Notes: generated by a model not told the origin, from the letters alone. A DNA stretch of 64,000 nt from Photobacterium carnosum (GCF_002849605.1 NZ_NPIB01000001.1:514052-578051); one strand, 5' to 3'. Shown: positions 47,510-59,846, counted from the first letter of the stretch. Made by a program: numbers and translations.

Positions 47510-48493
47510 TTACTTATTTGTGACGACAAAATGATCCCAGCCGGATAATTTCCAACTTACTGGTTTACCTAACTGTAATAACAATAAACCACGCCCTGCG
47601 ATCACTTGACCAATACAACTATATTTAACATTAGTATGCGCTAAAGCCATCTTCAATGCATCTCGATTAGCTTTTGAAGCGGTAAAGCAAAGTTCATATT
47701 CTTCGCCACTGGTTAATGCTAACTGTTGCGCTTGTTGGCAATCACCATCACAAAATGCGAGCAGCTCAGCCGACAAGGGTAATTTTTCAACATCAACCTC
47801 AATCGCAACTTGAGAACGCTCACCAATATGTTTTACATCCGCAATCACGCCATCAGAGATATCCAATGCAGCAGAAGCGATACCACGTAAAGCCTCACCA
47901 ACATTAACCCGAGGGTGGGCTTTAAAATGCCGTTCAACCAGTACCTTCGTTAGACGTTGATCACATTGGGACTGATTTAATATCAGTGCAAGTCCTGCGG
48001 CACTATCACCAAGGTTACCCGTAACATAAACATCATCCCCCACTTGTGCGCCACTGCGGGTTAATGCCTGACCGCGAGGCACTAATCCTTGCACAGTTAA
48101 GGTAATACTCAACGGGCCTTTAGTGGTATCACCACCAATCAATTGAATATTATATCGATTAGCAAGTTCAAAAAAACTATGGCAAAAAGGCGCTAACCAC
48201 GCTTCATCAATAGTTGGCAATGTTAACGCTAATGACACCCACGCTGGGGTTGCCCCCATTGCCGCTAAATCACTTATATTAGATGCTAATGCTTTATAAG
48301 CGACAAAAGCAGGATCGGCATCGACTAAAAAATGTGTGCCCGCAACTAATGAATCAGTACTTATTGCGACATGATAATTAGCAGGTACATCAACTAAGGC
48401 GCAATCATCACCAATCGCTAAAACGACATCATCACGTTGCTGTTGTTGGTGCGCAAAATAATGATTAATGATATCAAATTCATTTTTTGCCAT
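47510..48493 (-). CDS. thiL: Thiamine-monophosphate kinase
   Basis: ATP-dependent kinase that makes thiamine diphosphate, the active cofactor. It has 327 residues. Signatures are VLAIGDDCALVDVP, STDSLVAGTHFL, NISDLAAMGATP, GGDTTKGPLSIT and ALDISDGVIAD. A terminator-like hairpin lies between nusB and this gene, so it may have its own promoter or rely on read-through. Confidence 0.96.
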   Translation of the reverse strand: MAKNEFDIINHYFAHQQQQRDDVVLAIGDDCALVDVPANYHVAISTDSLVAGTHFLVDADPAFVAYKALASNISDLAAMGATPAWVSLALTLPTIDEAWLAPFCHSFFELANRYNIQLIGGDTTKGPLSITLTVQGLVPRGQALTRSGAQVGDDVYVTGNLGDSAAGLALILNQSQCDQRLTKVLVERHFKAHPRVNVGEALRGIASAALDISDGVIADVKHIGERSQVAIEVDVEKLPLSAELLAFCDGDCQQAQQLALTSGEEYELCFTASKANRDALKMALAHTNVKYSCIGQVIAGRGLLLLQLGKPVSWKLSGWDHFVVTNK

Positions 48494-48512
48494 AATTTTC
48501 TATTCCTTAAGT

Positions 48513-48542
48513 AAAAAAAAAGCCAGCTAATAAGCTGACTTC
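48513..48542 (-). terminator. Terminator between nusB and thiL
   Basis: On the minus strand AGTCAGCT-TATT-AGCTGGCT (one G-U pair) followed by nine T, 28 bp past the nusB stop and 20 bp before thiL. Confidence 0.7.
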
Positions 48543-48569
48543 TTTCATCGTACTCAACGTAACAAAAAT

Positions 48570-49043
48570 TTATTTATCTTTTTTACGTAAAGTTGGTGCA
48601 GCTTTATCTAACACACCATTGACGAATTTGTGGCTATCTTCAGCACCGAAAAGTTTTGCTAATTCGATGGCTTCGTTGATCACAACTTTAAATGGTACGT
48701 CTTCACGTTTAACCATTTCGTACATTGCAAGACGAAGTAGCGCAAGTTCCATCTGGTCTAGATCCTGAAGCGGACGAGACAAGTATGGACGCATTTTGCT
48801 ATCAAGTTCTTGATGGCTTAATACGACACCTGCGAATAAATCACGGAAATAAACAACATCAGTTTCTGGCGCTGTACATGCAGGCGCCTCCGCTTGATGT
48901 TCTTCTTCTTCAAACTTATCGCCTGAAAGGAAATATTGCTCAATATCAGCAACATTACCTTTAGTAAGTTGCCAAGAATAAATTGCTTGTACAGCAAATT
49001 GACGTGCATTACGACGCGCGGCTGGTTTCACAGTAACCCCCAT
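48570..49043 (-). CDS. nusB: Transcription antitermination factor NusB
   Basis: 157-residue RNA-binding protein that works with NusE in antitermination of rRNA operons. The all-helical family pattern is clear: [51 protein letters not shown] and [10 protein letters not shown]. An acidic insert ([20 protein letters not shown]) makes it longer than the E. coli protein (139). Its ATG overlaps the ribH stop by one base. Confidence 0.95.
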   Translation of the reverse strand: MGVTVKPAARRNARQFAVQAIYSWQLTKGNVADIEQYFLSGDKFEEEEHQAEAPACTAPETDVVYFRDLFAGVVLSHQELDSKMRPYLSRPLQDLDQMELALLRLAMYEMVKREDVPFKVVINEAIELAKLFGAEDSHKFVNGVLDKAAPTLRKKDK

Positions 49044-49513
49044 TAGGATTCGATTTGGGACAGGACATTTACCATTTCGAGCGCGCTTAGTGCAGCCTCT
49101 GCCCCTTTATTACCAGCCTTGGTACCGGCACGCTCAATGGCTTGTTCTATAGAATCAACAGTCAAGACACCAAAAGCAACTGGAGTATTATACTCTAGTG
49201 CTACTTGTGCTAGACCTTTATTACACTCACCGGCAACATAGTCAAAATGAGGTGTTCCACCACGAATAACTGAGCCTAATGCTACGATAGCATCATAGCG
49301 ATCACTCTTCGCGACTTGCTGGGCAACAAGCGGTAGTTCATAAGCACCAGGGCAACGAACAACAGTGATATTATCTTCACTAACCTGGCCTTGACGTTTC
49401 AGCGCATCTAATGCACCTGAAAGTAAACTTTCGTTAATAAAGCTATTAAAGCGAGAAATTACGATAGCAATTTTTGCGTTTGGTGCCGCAATGGCGCCTT
49501 CAATTACCTTCAT
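49043..49513 (-). CDS. ribH: 6,7-dimethyl-8-ribityllumazine synthase
   Basis: Joins 3,4-dihydroxy-2-butanone 4-phosphate with the ribityl-aminopyrimidine to form lumazine, the penultimate step to riboflavin; usually a 60-subunit capsid. It has 156 residues. Key segments are [45 protein letters not shown] and the [20 protein letters not shown] region. It precedes nusB with overlap and lies 202 bp after the ribBA-like gene. Confidence 0.97.
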   Translation of the reverse strand: MKVIEGAIAAPNAKIAIVISRFNSFINESLLSGALDALKRQGQVSEDNITVVRCPGAYELPLVAQQVAKSDRYDAIVALGSVIRGGTPHFDYVAGECNKGLAQVALEYNTPVAFGVLTVDSIEQAIERAGTKAGNKGAEAALSALEMVNVLSQIES

Positions 49514-49715
49514 GGGCCTTCCTGTGACTATGTTTTTCCAGTTTTAGAAACCGCGGGAGTCTAACACACTTTACGATATGTCTGCTATGAACAACCGTCG
49601 GTTTCAGAGGATTTGTTAATATTTATTGCTTATTCGTTGTAGAACCAACCAATAAGCAAGCATTATCAATAAAAATAATGCTCCGTTAATTTATAGTGTC
49701 CGCTAAAATTCACGA

Positions 49716-50816
49716 CTATTCGCAAATATATTCAACCACTTCAAGGCCAAACCCTGATAGTGAATGATAACGTTGGGTGCTTGATGACAACAAACGCATT
49801 TTAGTAACACCTAAATCAGATAAAATTTGCGAACCAATACCCACTTGACGAGATGGGTTATAAGGACTCACTTTTACTTGCGGACGACCTTCATTTTCAG
49901 CTGCAATATTTTTTACTTTATTGATAATATTATTGGCTGACTCTTGTTTACTCAACACCACCAGCACGCCATTTTCAGCACTGATACGTTGCATCGCCGC
50001 AGGTAATGTCCACTGTGTGGCACCTGATTGTAAAATATCTTTAAAGGTATCTTGTAAATGCACCCGTACTAATGTGGCTGCATTTGCTTCAACGTCGCCT
50101 TTACGCAACGCATAATGAATTTGATCGTCGATTTTATCGCGATACGTGATCATATCAAACTCACCGAATTCGGTATTGAGCTTACATTCACCAACACGCT
50201 CAATCGTCGTTTCATGGAGATTACGATATTCAATAAGATCGGCAATTGTACCTAATTTTAGGTTATGTTTTTCAGCAAAAATTTCTAACTGAGGACGACG
50301 TGCCATGGTACCGTCTTCATTTAAAATTTCCACAATAACACTTGATGGTTCAAGGCCTGCAAGACGTGCAACATCACAACCAGCTTCAGTATGTCCAGCT
50401 CGTGTCAGTACACCACCTTCTTGCGCCATTAGCGGGAAGATATGACCAGGCATAACAATATTAGCCGCGGTAGCATCAGCAGCAACAGCAGCTTGTACTG
50501 TACGAGAACGATCAGCCGCTGAAATACCGGTAGTGACACCCGTTGCAGCTTCAATAGAAATAGTAAAAGGCGTCCCAAATTGTTCAGTATTATCTTGAAC
50601 CATCAACGGTAAACCTAATTTCTGACAACGTGTTTTGCTTAATGTTAAGCAAATTAATCCACGGCCATTCGTCGCCATAAAGTTAATCGCTTCAGGCGTG
50701 ATATGTTGTGATGCAATAATCAGATCGCCTTCATTTTCACGATCTTCATCATCCATCAGAATAACCATTTTTCCTTGGCGAATATCATCAATGATTTCTT
50801 TTGCACTACTTATCAT
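49716..50816 (-). CDS. ribB: 3,4-dihydroxy-2-butanone-4-phosphate synthase with degenerate GTP cyclohydrolase II domain
   Basis: The N-terminal half (about residues 1-200) is an intact Rib[22 protein letters not shown] and [16 protein letters not shown] supply the substrate and metal site that makes dihydroxybutanone phosphate from ribulose 5-phosphate. The C-terminal half is shaped like GTP cyclohydrolase II, with [21 protein letters not shown] and [13 protein letters not shown], but the three zinc cysteines expected after VRVH (HSECL through CDC in E. coli RibA) are absent ([12 protein letters not shown]), and the catalytic YHRQEGR is read as LSKQESA. It is therefore probably inactive as a cyclohydrolase, and a separate RibA should exist elsewhere. 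Often annotated ribBA. Confidence 0.9.
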   Translation of the reverse strand: MISSAKEIIDDIRQGKMVILMDDEDRENEGDLIIASQHITPEAINFMATNGRGLICLTLSKTRCQKLGLPLMVQDNTEQFGTPFTISIEAATGVTTGISAADRSRTVQAAVAADATAANIVMPGHIFPLMAQEGGVLTRAGHTEAGCDVARLAGLEPSSVIVEILNEDGTMARRPQLEIFAEKHNLKLGTIADLIEYRNLHETTIERVGECKLNTEFGEFDMITYRDKIDDQIHYALRKGDVEANAATLVRVHLQDTFKDILQSGATQWTLPAAMQRISAENGVLVVLSKQESANNIINKVKNIAAENEGRPQVKVSPYNPSRQVGIGSQILSDLGVTKMRLLSSSTQRYHSLSGFGLEVVEYICE

Positions 50817-50863
50817 AATACTACCCTTATTCTTATGTCGCTTTATTGAGCATAAAGCAATGC

Positions 50864-51520
50864 TTAACCGAGAAACCCAGTTCTCGCCAATAAATCCATC
50901 GTTACTTTAGATTTTTTCTCTGCCGCTTTATTGCCAAGCATTAAGCGTTCAAGGTAACGCGCGATAACATCAACCTCAAGGTTAATTTTTCGACCGACTT
51001 TAAAATCAGCCATGGTCGTTTCGGATGCAGTATGTGGCACAATCGTTAACTTAAACTCATCACCACGAACAGCATTCACAGTCAAGCTAATGCCATCAAC
51101 AGCCACAGAACCTTTCTCTGAAATATACTTAGCAAGCTGTGGCGGTACTTTAATCCAAAATTCAATCGCACGACCAATATGCTGGCGCTCAATCACTTCA
51201 GCAACAGCATCAATATGGCCAGAAACCATATGACCGCCAAAACGTGTCGTTGCCAACATCGCTTTTTCTAAATTAACTACTTGGCCTGCTTTGTAATTTG
51301 CAAAAGCCGTACGGTGTAATGTTTCTAAAGAAAGATCCGCAACATAACCTTTACCGGTTAGTTTTACGACAGTAAGACAAACGCCATTTGTTGCAATACT
51401 ATCGCCTAATTTAACATCTGCTAAATCTAACGATCCTGAATCAACAGTAACAGAAACATCCACACCTTTAGGTGTCAGGGCTGATATTTTACCGACAGCT
51501 TCTATAATTCCAGTGAACAT
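50864..51520 (-). CDS. ribE: Riboflavin synthase, alpha subunit
   Basis: 218-residue enzyme that dismutates two lumazine molecules to riboflavin. It consists of two similar lumazine-binding repeats, [12 protein letters not shown] with [11 protein letters not shown] and [15 protein letters not shown], then [15 protein letters not shown] in the second. It lies 23 bp after ribD and 47 bp before the ribB gene. Confidence 0.96.
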   Translation of the reverse strand: MFTGIIEAVGKISALTPKGVDVSVTVDSGSLDLADVKLGDSIATNGVCLTVVKLTGKGYVADLSLETLHRTAFANYKAGQVVNLEKAMLATTRFGGHMVSGHIDAVAEVIERQHIGRAIEFWIKVPPQLAKYISEKGSVAVDGISLTVNAVRGDEFKLTIVPHTASETTMADFKVGRKINLEVDVIARYLERLMLGNKAAEKKSKVTMDLLARTGFLG

Positions 51521-51543
51521 GATAAACCCTTAATTTCACTATT

Positions 51544-52668
51544 TTATTTATTCTTATTTACCGTTGCCATAATACGAATATCATCACCAATCAACCCTAC
51601 ATCAGTGATTGTTAACAGTGGTGTTTGTGCCATTGATGTCAGCCCCGTAATATCAATTAAGCCACGACTATCACGGCCCATCAATTTAGGTGCTTGATAT
51701 AAAATCAAACTATCAACCAATTGTTGTTGTAGCAATGCACCAGCCAAACCCGCCCCAGCTTCAACCCAAATATGATTAATACCGTAAGTTGCTAACCGTG
51801 ACATCAACGCCACAAGATCAAGCTGGTTACTGTTAGTTTGAGTAGGAATTTTCCACTGCTGCACAGAATCAGGCCACACTTCAGTACCGAGTGTTGTTCG
51901 AGCGAGGATAGTCTTGCCCGGTAAGTTGAAGAGTTGATATTCAGGCGTCAATCGATTCTGACTATCAATAATGACCCGTATAGGTTGGCGCAACGCTGAC
52001 TGAGGATATTGCTGCTGGACAGATGCATCAAGCTCACTCCAACGTACATTAAGTGATGGATTATCGGCAATCACCGTGGCACTGGTCGATAAAATAGCCC
52101 CAGCTTGCGCACGAAAATGTTGTACATCCGATCGCGCTTTAGGGCCTGTTATCCACTTGCTGAGACCATTTGCTAATGCTGTTCGACCATCTAAACTCGC
52201 AGCAAGTTTAAGCTCAACATAAGGCATTTGATGTGTCATTTGCTTAATAAAGCCAGGGTTAAGTGCTTGTGCTTCTGATGCTAATACGCCGACATCCACA
52301 CGAATGCCCGCAGCTTGTAACAAAGCAATACCACGACCAGCAACGGCAGGATTTGGATCAACCATACCACACACAACCCGTGCAACTTTGGCATTAATTA
52401 ATGCTTCAGCACAAGGCGGCGTTCTTCCATGATGAGAGCATGGTTCTAACGTCACATAGACGGTCGCCCCTTGAGCACGTTGTTGTGCTTGCCGCAATGC
52501 AAACACCTCGGCATGGGGTTGTCCTGCTTGATAATGATAACCTTCACCAACAATGTCACCATCATTAACAATCACGCACCCAACATTAGGATTAGGTGCA
52601 GTAGTATAACGACCGTATTGGGCAAGCGTTATCGCTCGCGACATCATCTGTTGATCTGTGTGTGTCAT
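51544..52668 (-). CDS. ribD: Riboflavin biosynthesis deaminase/reductase
   Basis: Bifunctional enzyme of riboflavin synthesis. The N-terminal zinc deaminase has NPNVGCVIV, PHAEVFALRQA and TLEPCSHHGRTPPC. The C-terminal reductase has ELKLAASLDGRTAL, WITGPKARSDVQHFRA and HIWVEAGAGLAGALL. ATG 52668 gives 374 residues; an in-frame TTG at 52686 is less likely and neither has a strong ribosome binding site. It follows nrdR by 27 bp, as in many gammaproteobacteria. Confidence 0.96.
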   Translation of the reverse strand: MTHTDQQMMSRAITLAQYGRYTTAPNPNVGCVIVNDGDIVGEGYHYQAGQPHAEVFALRQAQQRAQGATVYVTLEPCSHHGRTPPCAEALINAKVARVVCGMVDPNPAVAGRGIALLQAAGIRVDVGVLASEAQALNPGFIKQMTHQMPYVELKLAASLDGRTALANGLSKWITGPKARSDVQHFRAQAGAILSTSATVIADNPSLNVRWSELDASVQQQYPQSALRQPIRVIIDSQNRLTPEYQLFNLPGKTILARTTLGTEVWPDSVQQWKIPTQTNSNQLDLVALMSRLATYGINHIWVEAGAGLAGALLQQQLVDSLILYQAPKLMGRDSRGLIDITGLTSMAQTPLLTITDVGLIGDDIRIMATVNKNK

Positions 52669-52695
52669 TATTGTTGATCTTAACAATGGTAAATC

Positions 52696-53145
52696 TTAAC
52701 GTTCCAGCTTGGCAATTTCTTCACCAAACTCACGAATATCTTCAAAACTGCGATAAACAGAAGCAAAGCGGATATAAGCCACTTTATCTAATTCTTTTAA
52801 TGCTTCCATCACTAAATTACCAATCATCTCCGAAGGAATTTCACGTTCACCTGTTGCTCGAAGACAAGATTTAATACTATTAATCGCACGTTCAATGTCA
52901 TCAGTACTCACTGGGCGTTTTTCTAACGCACGTTGAATACCACCGCGTAATTTTTCTTCATTAAACGGGTCACGGTTACCATTAGTTTTAACTACGCGAG
53001 GCATCACAAGTTCTGCCGTTTCAAACGTAGTATAGCGTTCATTGCACGCTAAACATTGACGGCGTCGGCGCACTTGGTGGCCATCCGCAACCAATCGCGA
53101 ATCGATTACTTTGGTGTCATTTGCACCGCAAAAAGGACAATGCAT
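52696..53145 (-). CDS. nrdR: Transcriptional repressor NrdR
   Basis: 149-residue zinc-ribbon and ATP-cone repressor of ribonucleotide reductase genes. The zinc ribbon uses Cys3, Cys6, Cys31 and Cys34 (HCPFC and CLACN). The ATP-cone carries [20 protein letters not shown]. First gene of the nrdR-ribD-ribE-ribB-ribH-nusB group, located beside glyA. Confidence 0.97.
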   Translation of the reverse strand: MHCPFCGANDTKVIDSRLVADGHQVRRRRQCLACNERYTTFETAELVMPRVVKTNGNRDPFNEEKLRGGIQRALEKRPVSTDDIERAINSIKSCLRATGEREIPSEMIGNLVMEALKELDKVAYIRFASVYRSFEDIREFGEEIAKLER

Positions 53146-53283
53146 TTAGCCTCCTACATTTAATCGGTTCAGTGTAACTCATTTCATCACTTTAATGAGA
53201 CTATCACCTTCTTTATTTCTAATAAATAGCCTTAAAAGTAATAATTATCATTAATAATGGCGCATTTTATGTTATTTACAAAA

Positions 53284-53316
53284 CAAAAAAAGCTTACCGA
53301 TAAATGGGTAAGCCTT
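53284..53316 (-). terminator. Terminator of glyA
   Basis: On the minus strand GCTTACC-CATTTATC-GGTAAGC followed by seven T, 48 bp past the glyA stop. Confidence 0.85.
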
Positions 53317-53363
53317 ATTATTAATGCGTCTCGATGCGTATAAACTACCGCATTACTATCAAA

Positions 53364-54614
53364 TTATGCGTAAACGGGAAGACGCTTACAAATTTCAAGC
53401 ACTTTGACTTTTGTTGCTTCAATAACAGCATGATCATTGATGTTATCCAGCACATCACACATCCAACCTGCAAGTTGACGCGCATCATCAGCATCAAAAC
53501 CGCGACGAGTAATTGAAGGCGTACCAACACGAATACCAGACGTCACAAATGGGCTACGTGGGTCATTCGGCACACTGTTTTTATTCACGGTAATATTAGC
53601 CGCACCAAGCGCTGCATCAGCTTCTTTACCCGTGATTCCTTTATCAATCAAATCAACAAGGAACAAGTGGTTTTCAGTACTACCAGATACAATCTTGTAA
53701 CCGCGCTTAATAAATTCAGCCACCATTGCTTTTGCGTTTACAACCACATTGGCTTGATAAACTTTAAACTCTGGTTCCATCGCTTCTTTAAATGCTACCG
53801 CTTTTGCTGCGATAACATGCATTAACGGACCGCCCTGACCACCAGGGAAAACAGCAGAATTAAGTTTTTTGTAAAGATCTTCGCCTTCATTTGACAGAAT
53901 CAAACCACCACGAGGGCCAGCTAATGTTTTATGGGTTGTTGTGGTAACAACATGTGCATGAGGCACAGGGTTCGGGTAAACGTCAGCAGCAACTAAACCT
54001 GCTACGTGTGCCATATCAACAAACAAGTAAGCGCCAATTTTATCAGCGATTTCACGCATTCTAGCCCAATCAACCACTTGAGAATAAGCAGAGAAGCCAC
54101 CAATAATCATTTTTGGTTTATGTTCTAATGCCAATGCTTCCATTTCTTGGTAGTCAATTTGACCATTTTCATCAATACCATAAGGAATGATGTTATATAA
54201 CTTACCAGAGAAATTAACAGGTGAACCATGAGTTAAGTGACCACCATGTGCCAAGCTCATACCTAAAACCGTATCACCCGTATTTAATAATGCCATATAA
54301 ACAGCATTATTCGCTTGAGAGCCAGAGTGCGGCTGAACGTTTGCATATTCAGCACCAAATAGCTGACACGCACGATCAATCGCAAGCTGTTCTGCTTTAT
54401 CAACAAACTCACAACCGCCGTAATAACGCTTACCAGGATAACCTTCAGCATATTTATTTGTCAGCTGAGAACCTTGTGCTTCCATTACACGTGGACTAGT
54501 GTAGTTTTCAGAAGCAATCAATTCGATGTGTTCTTCCTGACGGGTAGTTTCTTCCTGAATAGCTGCAAATAGTTCTGCATCATAATCAGCAATATTCATA
54601 TCACGCTTTAGCAT
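53364..54614 (-). CDS. glyA: Serine hydroxymethyltransferase
   Basis: PLP enzyme that converts serine and tetrahydrofolate to glycine and methylene-tetrahydrofolate, the main source of one-carbon units for purines. It has 416 residues, beginning [15 protein letters not shown] as in E. coli. The PLP lysine is Lys229 in [27 protein letters not shown] and [10 protein letters not shown] are also present. AGGAG lies before ATG 54614. A perfect PurR box is 78 bp upstream. Confidence 0.98.
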   Translation of the reverse strand: MLKRDMNIADYDAELFAAIQEETTRQEEHIELIASENYTSPRVMEAQGSQLTNKYAEGYPGKRYYGGCEFVDKAEQLAIDRACQLFGAEYANVQPHSGSQANNAVYMALLNTGDTVLGMSLAHGGHLTHGSPVNFSGKLYNIIPYGIDENGQIDYQEMEALALEHKPKMIIGGFSAYSQVVDWARMREIADKIGAYLFVDMAHVAGLVAADVYPNPVPHAHVVTTTTHKTLAGPRGGLILSNEGEDLYKKLNSAVFPGGQGGPLMHVIAAKAVAFKEAMEPEFKVYQANVVVNAKAMVAEFIKRGYKIVSGSTENHLFLVDLIDKGITGKEADAALGAANITVNKNSVPNDPRSPFVTSGIRVGTPSITRRGFDADDARQLAGWMCDVLDNINDHAVIEATKVKVLEICKRLPVYA

Positions 54615-54691
54615 CTGTATCTCCTGACTCAGCTAAGTTTTATACTATTTTTAGTAATAAACGAAAAATCACAAACCTAGACGCCTCGTGG

Positions 54692-54707
54692 ACGCAAACG
54701 TTTTCGT
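54692..54707. promoter_or_regulatory. PurR operator before glyA
   Basis: ACGCAAACGTTTTCGT is an exact match to the PurR consensus ANGCAANCGNTTNCNT. glyA is a known PurR target in E. coli. Confidence 0.9.
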
Positions 54708-54838
54708 TTTAATTTTTATCTGCTAACTATATTACATAAATTGATCTAAATCAGAAAGTCTTAAATGTGGTTTATTTGTTATAACAGTAATCTGTCACTA
54801 ATATCTAATTCATTCATTACGCTCAAGTTAGTAGATAT

Positions 54839-54868
54839 AAAAAAGGGGGTGCATATATGCACCCCCTA
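54839..54868 (-). terminator. Terminator of glnB
   Basis: A 24-base perfect palindrome at 54844-54867, core GGGGTGCATATATGCACCCC, with a five-T run on the minus strand, 33 bp past the glnB stop. Confidence 0.85.
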
Positions 54869-54900
54869 TGACTATTTTAATCATGACTAACCATCACAAA

Positions 54901-55278
<378 letters not shown>

Positions 55279-55344
55279 CTACAAACACCGACTTGATTAA
55301 ATTAAGGCTATTATCACAGATCCAAGGCAGTAATTTAATACCAT

Positions 55345-55749
55345 TTAATATTCTTTAATGTAATTAGTCTCCATTCGTCGCAAAAGTAGCAACACGGAAT
55401 ACAGTAATACCAAGCCATTGATCACCATCATAACAATATCATGATGTTGAGTAGGGAAAATATTAGGTATGAAAGGAATTAAACTAACGTGTAGAAATAA
55501 AGTGGTAGCTGGAATATAAAAATAAAGCGGAATAAATCCCCATTTTTCTCCCAGAAAGAGTCCAACACAAGCCAGTATTCCTGAGATCAATACCACTATA
55601 GTGACACCCACGGGCACCATACTAAGTACATCAAATCTTAATGCGTTAATTATTATCTCAATATGCTGAATAAGACTAATAATAACTAATACTGCGAGTA
55701 ATTTAGTTGCACCGATAAGACGGTAACTTTTGGGAAGATCCAATCCCAT
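55345..55749 (-). CDS. Uncharacterised four-helix membrane protein
   Basis: 134-residue integral membrane protein with about four helices: LLAVLVIISLIQHIEIII, SMVPVGVTIVVLISGILACVG, FIPLYFYIPATTLFLHVSLI and [20 protein letters not shown] do not recognise the family. Start ATG 55749 has AAGGA seven bases upstream; the frame is open to 55773. It lies alone between glnB and purL, on the same strand, with a terminator from purL just upstream, so it is likely its own unit. Confidence 0.65.
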   Translation of the reverse strand: MGLDLPKSYRLIGATKLLAVLVIISLIQHIEIIINALRFDVLSMVPVGVTIVVLISGILACVGLFLGEKWGFIPLYFYIPATTLFLHVSLIPFIPNIFPTQHHDIVMMVINGLVLLYSVLLLLRRMETNYIKEY

Positions 55750-55874
55750 TATTTCATCCTTGTAACGACACAAATGCCATTTTATTTATTAGGTTAATTA
55801 TCCCAATGTTCTTTCAAGGTTAACGTGATCAATATCAACTTCATATTTAATTTTATAATCCACACAGTTACGAC

Positions 55875-55905
55875 ATAAAAAAAGCTGCCAATAAATGACA
55901 GCTCC
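55875..55905 (-). terminator. Terminator of purL
   Basis: On the minus strand AGCTGTCA-TTTA-TTGGCAGCT followed by seven T, 24 bp past the purL stop. Confidence 0.8.
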
Positions 55906-55928
55906 TATATGTTTAATGCCTGTAAATA

Positions 55929-58900
55929 TTAACCAAGGTTAACCCGTGCATTACGGAACATACGCATCCATGGGCTATTTTCACTCCAGTCATCTGGATG
56001 CCAAGAGTTAGCCACAGTGCGGAATACACGCTCAGGGTGCGGCATCATAATAGTGACACGACCATCTTGGGTAGTTAACCCTGTAATTCCGTTTGGCGAG
56101 CCATTCGGGTTAACCGGATAATTTTGAGTCACATTGCCGTAGTTATCAAGGTAACGTAGCGCGATCGTACCGGATTGTTCAATCGCAGCAAGGTGATCAG
56201 CATTACGAACTTCCACGCGTCCTTCACCGTGAGAAACCGCAATTGGCATTCTCGAACCGACCATATCATTGAAGAATAACGAATCACTTTTTTGTACTTC
56301 AACTAGACTAAAGCGCGCTTCAAAACGCTCTGATTCATTGCGCACAAAACGTGGCCACAAATCAGCACCGGGGATCAACTCATGCAAGTTTGACATCATT
56401 TGACAACCATTACATACCCCTAGCGCCAAGGTATCTGGGCGATTAAAGAATGCAGCAAACTGATCACGCGCAATATTATTAAACAACACGGACTTCGCCC
56501 AGCCTTCACCAGCACCTAATACGTCACCGTAAGAGAAACCACCACATGCGACTAAACCATTAAACCCGTCTAACTGTATCTTACCGCTAAGAATATCGCT
56601 CATATGAACATCTTTAGCGTCAAAGCCAGCACGATCAAACGCCGCTGCCATTTCAACATGCGAGTTAACACCTTGCTCACGTAAAATTGCCATTTGCGGT
56701 TTCGCACCAAAATTAATCGCTGGCACAATAAAAGGCGCGGCTACATTATGGTTAATATCAAACGTTAACTTGGTATGTAAACCCGGATCTTGATTGTCTT
56801 TCTTTGCTTCAAATTCTTGCAATGCACCCGCTGGATTATCACGCATCGCTTGCATTTGATAAGTTGTTTCTGCCCAAATCGCACGTAATTCAGTGCGGTT
56901 TTGCTCAAGCACTACATCGTTACCATTCCAAATACGGACGGTATCTTCATCAATCACAGTACCAATAATATGGCTACAAGCAGCTAAACCATTCGCCGCT
57001 AATACCGCTTGTACTGCTTCAACATCGTCACTACACACTTGAATCACAGCACCGAGTTCTTCACTAAAGAGCGCGGCTAATACGTCATCACATCCATCAG
57101 TTGCGGCAGTATTAATATCAACTTCGACCCCAGTGTGACCTGCAAATGCCATTTCAGCTAAAGTGACATATAAACCACCATCACCACGGTCATGGTAAGC
57201 CAATAACTTCTCATCACGCACCAAGGTTTGCATCGCATAAAAGAAGCCTTTCAATAATTCAGGACTATCAACATCCGCCGCTTTATCACCCAGTTGTTTA
57301 TAAACCTGAGCCAACGCAGTCGCACCAAGGCGGTTTTGACCACAACCAAGATCCACCAGCAATAAACTTGATTCGCCTTTATCTGTACGTAATTGTGGGG
57401 TCACTGTTTTACGAACATCTTCAACACGACCAAACGCGGTGATCACTAATGACAATGGTGATGTCACTTGTTTCTCTTCACCATCCTGTTGCCACTTGGT
57501 CTTCATCGACATGGAATCTTTACCAACAGGGATCGTTAACCCTAATGCAGGGCATAACTCTTCACCAATGGCTTTTACTGCTTCATATAAACCTGCATCT
57601 TCACCTGGGTGACCTGCTGGTGACATCCAATTAGCCGATAAATTAATCCGCTTCATATCACCAATATCCGTACCGGCAATATTAGTAATCGCTTCACCAA
57701 CAGCTAAACGTGCAGAGGCTCCAAAGTTAAGTAATGCCACAGGGGTACGCTCACCCATCGACATCGCTTCACCGTGATAAGTATCATAACTTGCTGCGGT
57801 AACGGCACAGTTAGCCACGGGCACCTGCCAAGGACCAACCATCTGATCGCGTGCAACCAATCCGGTCACACTGCGATCACCGATGGTGATCAAAAAGGTT
57901 TTTTCAGCCACGGCCGGCAAACGCAAGATACGCTGAGTGGCATCTTCAACGGTTATTTCACTGCGATCAAGAGGTTCACCAATCACCGTTAATGTTGTCG
58001 CATCACGGTGCATTTTTGGTGCTTTACCCAATAGAATATCCATTGGCATATCAATGGGAGTGTTATCGAAATGGCTATCTTCAAGGCTTAAATGGCGCTC
58101 AGCGGTTGCTTCACCTACCACCGCATAAGGGGCACGTTCACGCTGACAAATCGCATCAAAGGTTGCCATATTTTCAGGGGCGATTGCGAGGACATAACGC
58201 TCTTGTGATTCATTACACCAAATCTCAAGTGGGCTCATTCCTAGTTCATCATTTGGTACGTTACGTAATTGGAACTTACCACCACGCTCACCATCATTGA
58301 CTAATTCAGGTAACGCATTAGAAATACCACCTGCGCCAACATCGTGAATAAATGCAATCGGGTTGTCATCACCCATCTGCCAACAACCATCGATCACTTC
58401 CTGACAACGACGTTCCATTTCTGGGTTTTCACGCTGTACTGAAGCAAAATCTAAATCTTCTGCTGATTGACCGGATGCCATTGATGACGCCGCACCACCA
58501 CCAAGACCAATATTCATTGCCGGACCGCCAAGGACAATTAACTTGGCGCCAACAGGAATCTCTTTTTTCTGCACATGATCAGCGCGAATATTACCCATGC
58601 CACCCGCTAACATGATTGGCTTATGGTAACCACGGACTTCTTCACCCGCATGAGAGGTCACTTTTTCTTCGTAAGTACGGAAATAACCCAGAAGATTAGG
58701 ACGACCAAATTCGTTATTAAATGCCGCACCACCAAGAGGACCTTCGAGCATGATATCAAGTGCAGTCACGATACGATCTGGCTTACCAAAATCGGTTTCC
58801 CATGGCTGTTCAAAACCCGGCACGCGTAAGTTCGATACTGAAAATCCGACTAAGCCTGCTTTAGGTTTGCCACCAATACCGGTTGCGCCTTCATCACGAA

Positions 58901-59846
58901 TTTCACCGCCAGAACCTGTTGCTGCGCCAGGCCATGGTGAAATTGCCGTTGGGTGGTTATGGGTTTCAACTTTCATCAAGATATGAGTATCTTCTTGATG
59001 ATAGGTATATTGACGTGAGAGTGGATCAGGGAAGAAACGCCCAACATGAGAACCTTCCATAACCGCGGCATTGTCTTTATAGGCTGACAATACGTACTCG
59101 TGATTATGTTCGTAGGTGTTTTTGATCATTTTAAATAATGATTTTGGTTGATCGACACCATCAATCGTCCAATCAGCATTAAAAATCTTATGGCGGCAAT
59201 GTTCTGAGTTCGCTTGAGCAAACATCATTAATTCAATGTCATTTGGATTACGCTCAAGCTTAGTGAAATTTTCAACCAAGTAATCAATTTCATCGTCTGC
59301 TAACGCTAGGCCCAAGGTGATGTTCGCTTGCTCTAATGCTTGGCGACCACCCGTTAAAATATCAACACTTTTAACCGCTGCGGGTTGTGCTTGACTAAAT
59401 AACGCCGTCGCAGATTCCACATTATCTAACACCACTTCCATCATCCGATCATGAAGTAATGCTTTGAAGTCATGCAATTGTAATGTGGTTAGCGTCGATG
59501 ATGATTCAACATAATATGCTGTGCCACGCTCAAGACGTTTAATGGTCGTTAAGCCACAATTACGCGCAATATCGGTCGACTTTGAAGACCAAGGAGAAAT
59601 CGTGCCAGCACGAGGAGTAACAACTAGCAATAAACCTTTAGGCTCATGCTCTGCAATCGTAGGACCATATGTGAGTAGACTTGTTAGTTTAGCTTGTTCA
59701 TCAGCTGTTAACGTTGCTGCCACATCAGCAAAATGCATAAACTCAGCATAAATACTGGTAATTGGCAGATTTAACTCATGACAACGCTCAAGTAACTTAT
59801 TAACGCGAAACTCAGACAAAGCGGGTGAACCACGCAAAATTTCCAT
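55929..59846 (-). CDS. purL: Phosphoribosylformylglycinamidine synthase
   Basis: Large single-chain FGAM synthase of purine synthesis (about 1305 residues) that uses ATP and glutamine. It has the N-terminal PurS-like region, the ATP/FGAR domain ([30 protein letters not shown] split over the central domain) and a C-terminal glutamine amidotransferase with nucleophile cysteine in [12 protein letters not shown] and histidine in [12 protein letters not shown] 59846 ([14 protein letters not shown]) is the family start. A PurR box lies about 170 bp upstream. mltF is divergent, as in E. coli. Confidence 0.98.
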   Translation of the reverse strand: MEILRGSPALSEFRVNKLLERCHELNLPITSIYAEFMHFADVAATLTADEQAKLTSLLTYGPTIAEHEPKGLLLVVTPRAGTISPWSSKSTDIARNCGLTTIKRLERGTAYYVESSSTLTTLQLHDFKALLHDRMMEVVLDNVESATALFSQAQPAAVKSVDILTGGRQALEQANITLGLALADDEIDYLVENFTKLERNPNDIELMMFAQANSEHCRHKIFNADWTIDGVDQPKSLFKMIKNTYEHNHEYVLSAYKDNAAVMEGSHVGRFFPDPLSRQYTYHQEDTHILMKVETHNHPTAISPWPGAATGSGGEIRDEGATGIGGKPKAGLVGFSVSNLRVPGFEQPWETDFGKPDRIVTALDIMLEGPLGGAAFNNEFGRPNLLGYFRTYEEKVTSHAGEEVRGYHKPIMLAGGMGNIRADHVQKKEIPVGAKLIVLGGPAMNIGLGGGAASSMASGQSAEDLDFASVQRENPEMERRCQEVIDGCWQMGDDNPIAFIHDVGAGGISNALPELVNDGERGGKFQLRNVPNDELGMSPLEIWCNESQERYVLAIAPENMATFDAICQRERAPYAVVGEATAERHLSLEDSHFDNTPIDMPMDILLGKAPKMHRDATTLTVIGEPLDRSEITVEDATQRILRLPAVAEKTFLITIGDRSVTGLVARDQMVGPWQVPVANCAVTAASYDTYHGEAMSMGERTPVALLNFGASARLAVGEAITNIAGTDIGDMKRINLSANWMSPAGHPGEDAGLYEAVKAIGEELCPALGLTIPVGKDSMSMKTKWQQDGEEKQVTSPLSLVITAFGRVEDVRKTVTPQLRTDKGESSLLLVDLGCGQNRLGATALAQVYKQLGDKAADVDSPELLKGFFYAMQTLVRDEKLLAYHDRGDGGLYVTLAEMAFAGHTGVEVDINTAATDGCDDVLAALFSEELGAVIQVCSDDVEAVQAVLAANGLAACSHIIGTVIDEDTVRIWNGNDVVLEQNRTELRAIWAETTYQMQAMRDNPAGALQEFEAKKDNQDPGLHTKLTFDINHNVAAPFIVPAINFGAKPQMAILREQGVNSHVEMAAAFDRAGFDAKDVHMSDILSGKIQLDGFNGLVACGGFSYGDVLGAGEGWAKSVLFNNIARDQFAAFFNRPDTLALGVCNGCQMMSNLHELIPGADLWPRFVRNESERFEARFSLVEVQKSDSLFFNDMVGSRMPIAVSHGEGRVEVRNADHLAAIEQSGTIALRYLDNYGNVTQNYPVNPNGSPNGITGLTTQDGRVTIMMPHPERVFRTVANSWHPDDWSENSPWMRMFRNARVNLG

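Noticed and set aside
50817..53145. FMN riboswitch in the riboflavin cluster
   Set aside because: Gaps between nrdR, ribD, ribE and ribB are 23-47 bp, too short, and the RFN core was not seen upstream of ribB or ribH.
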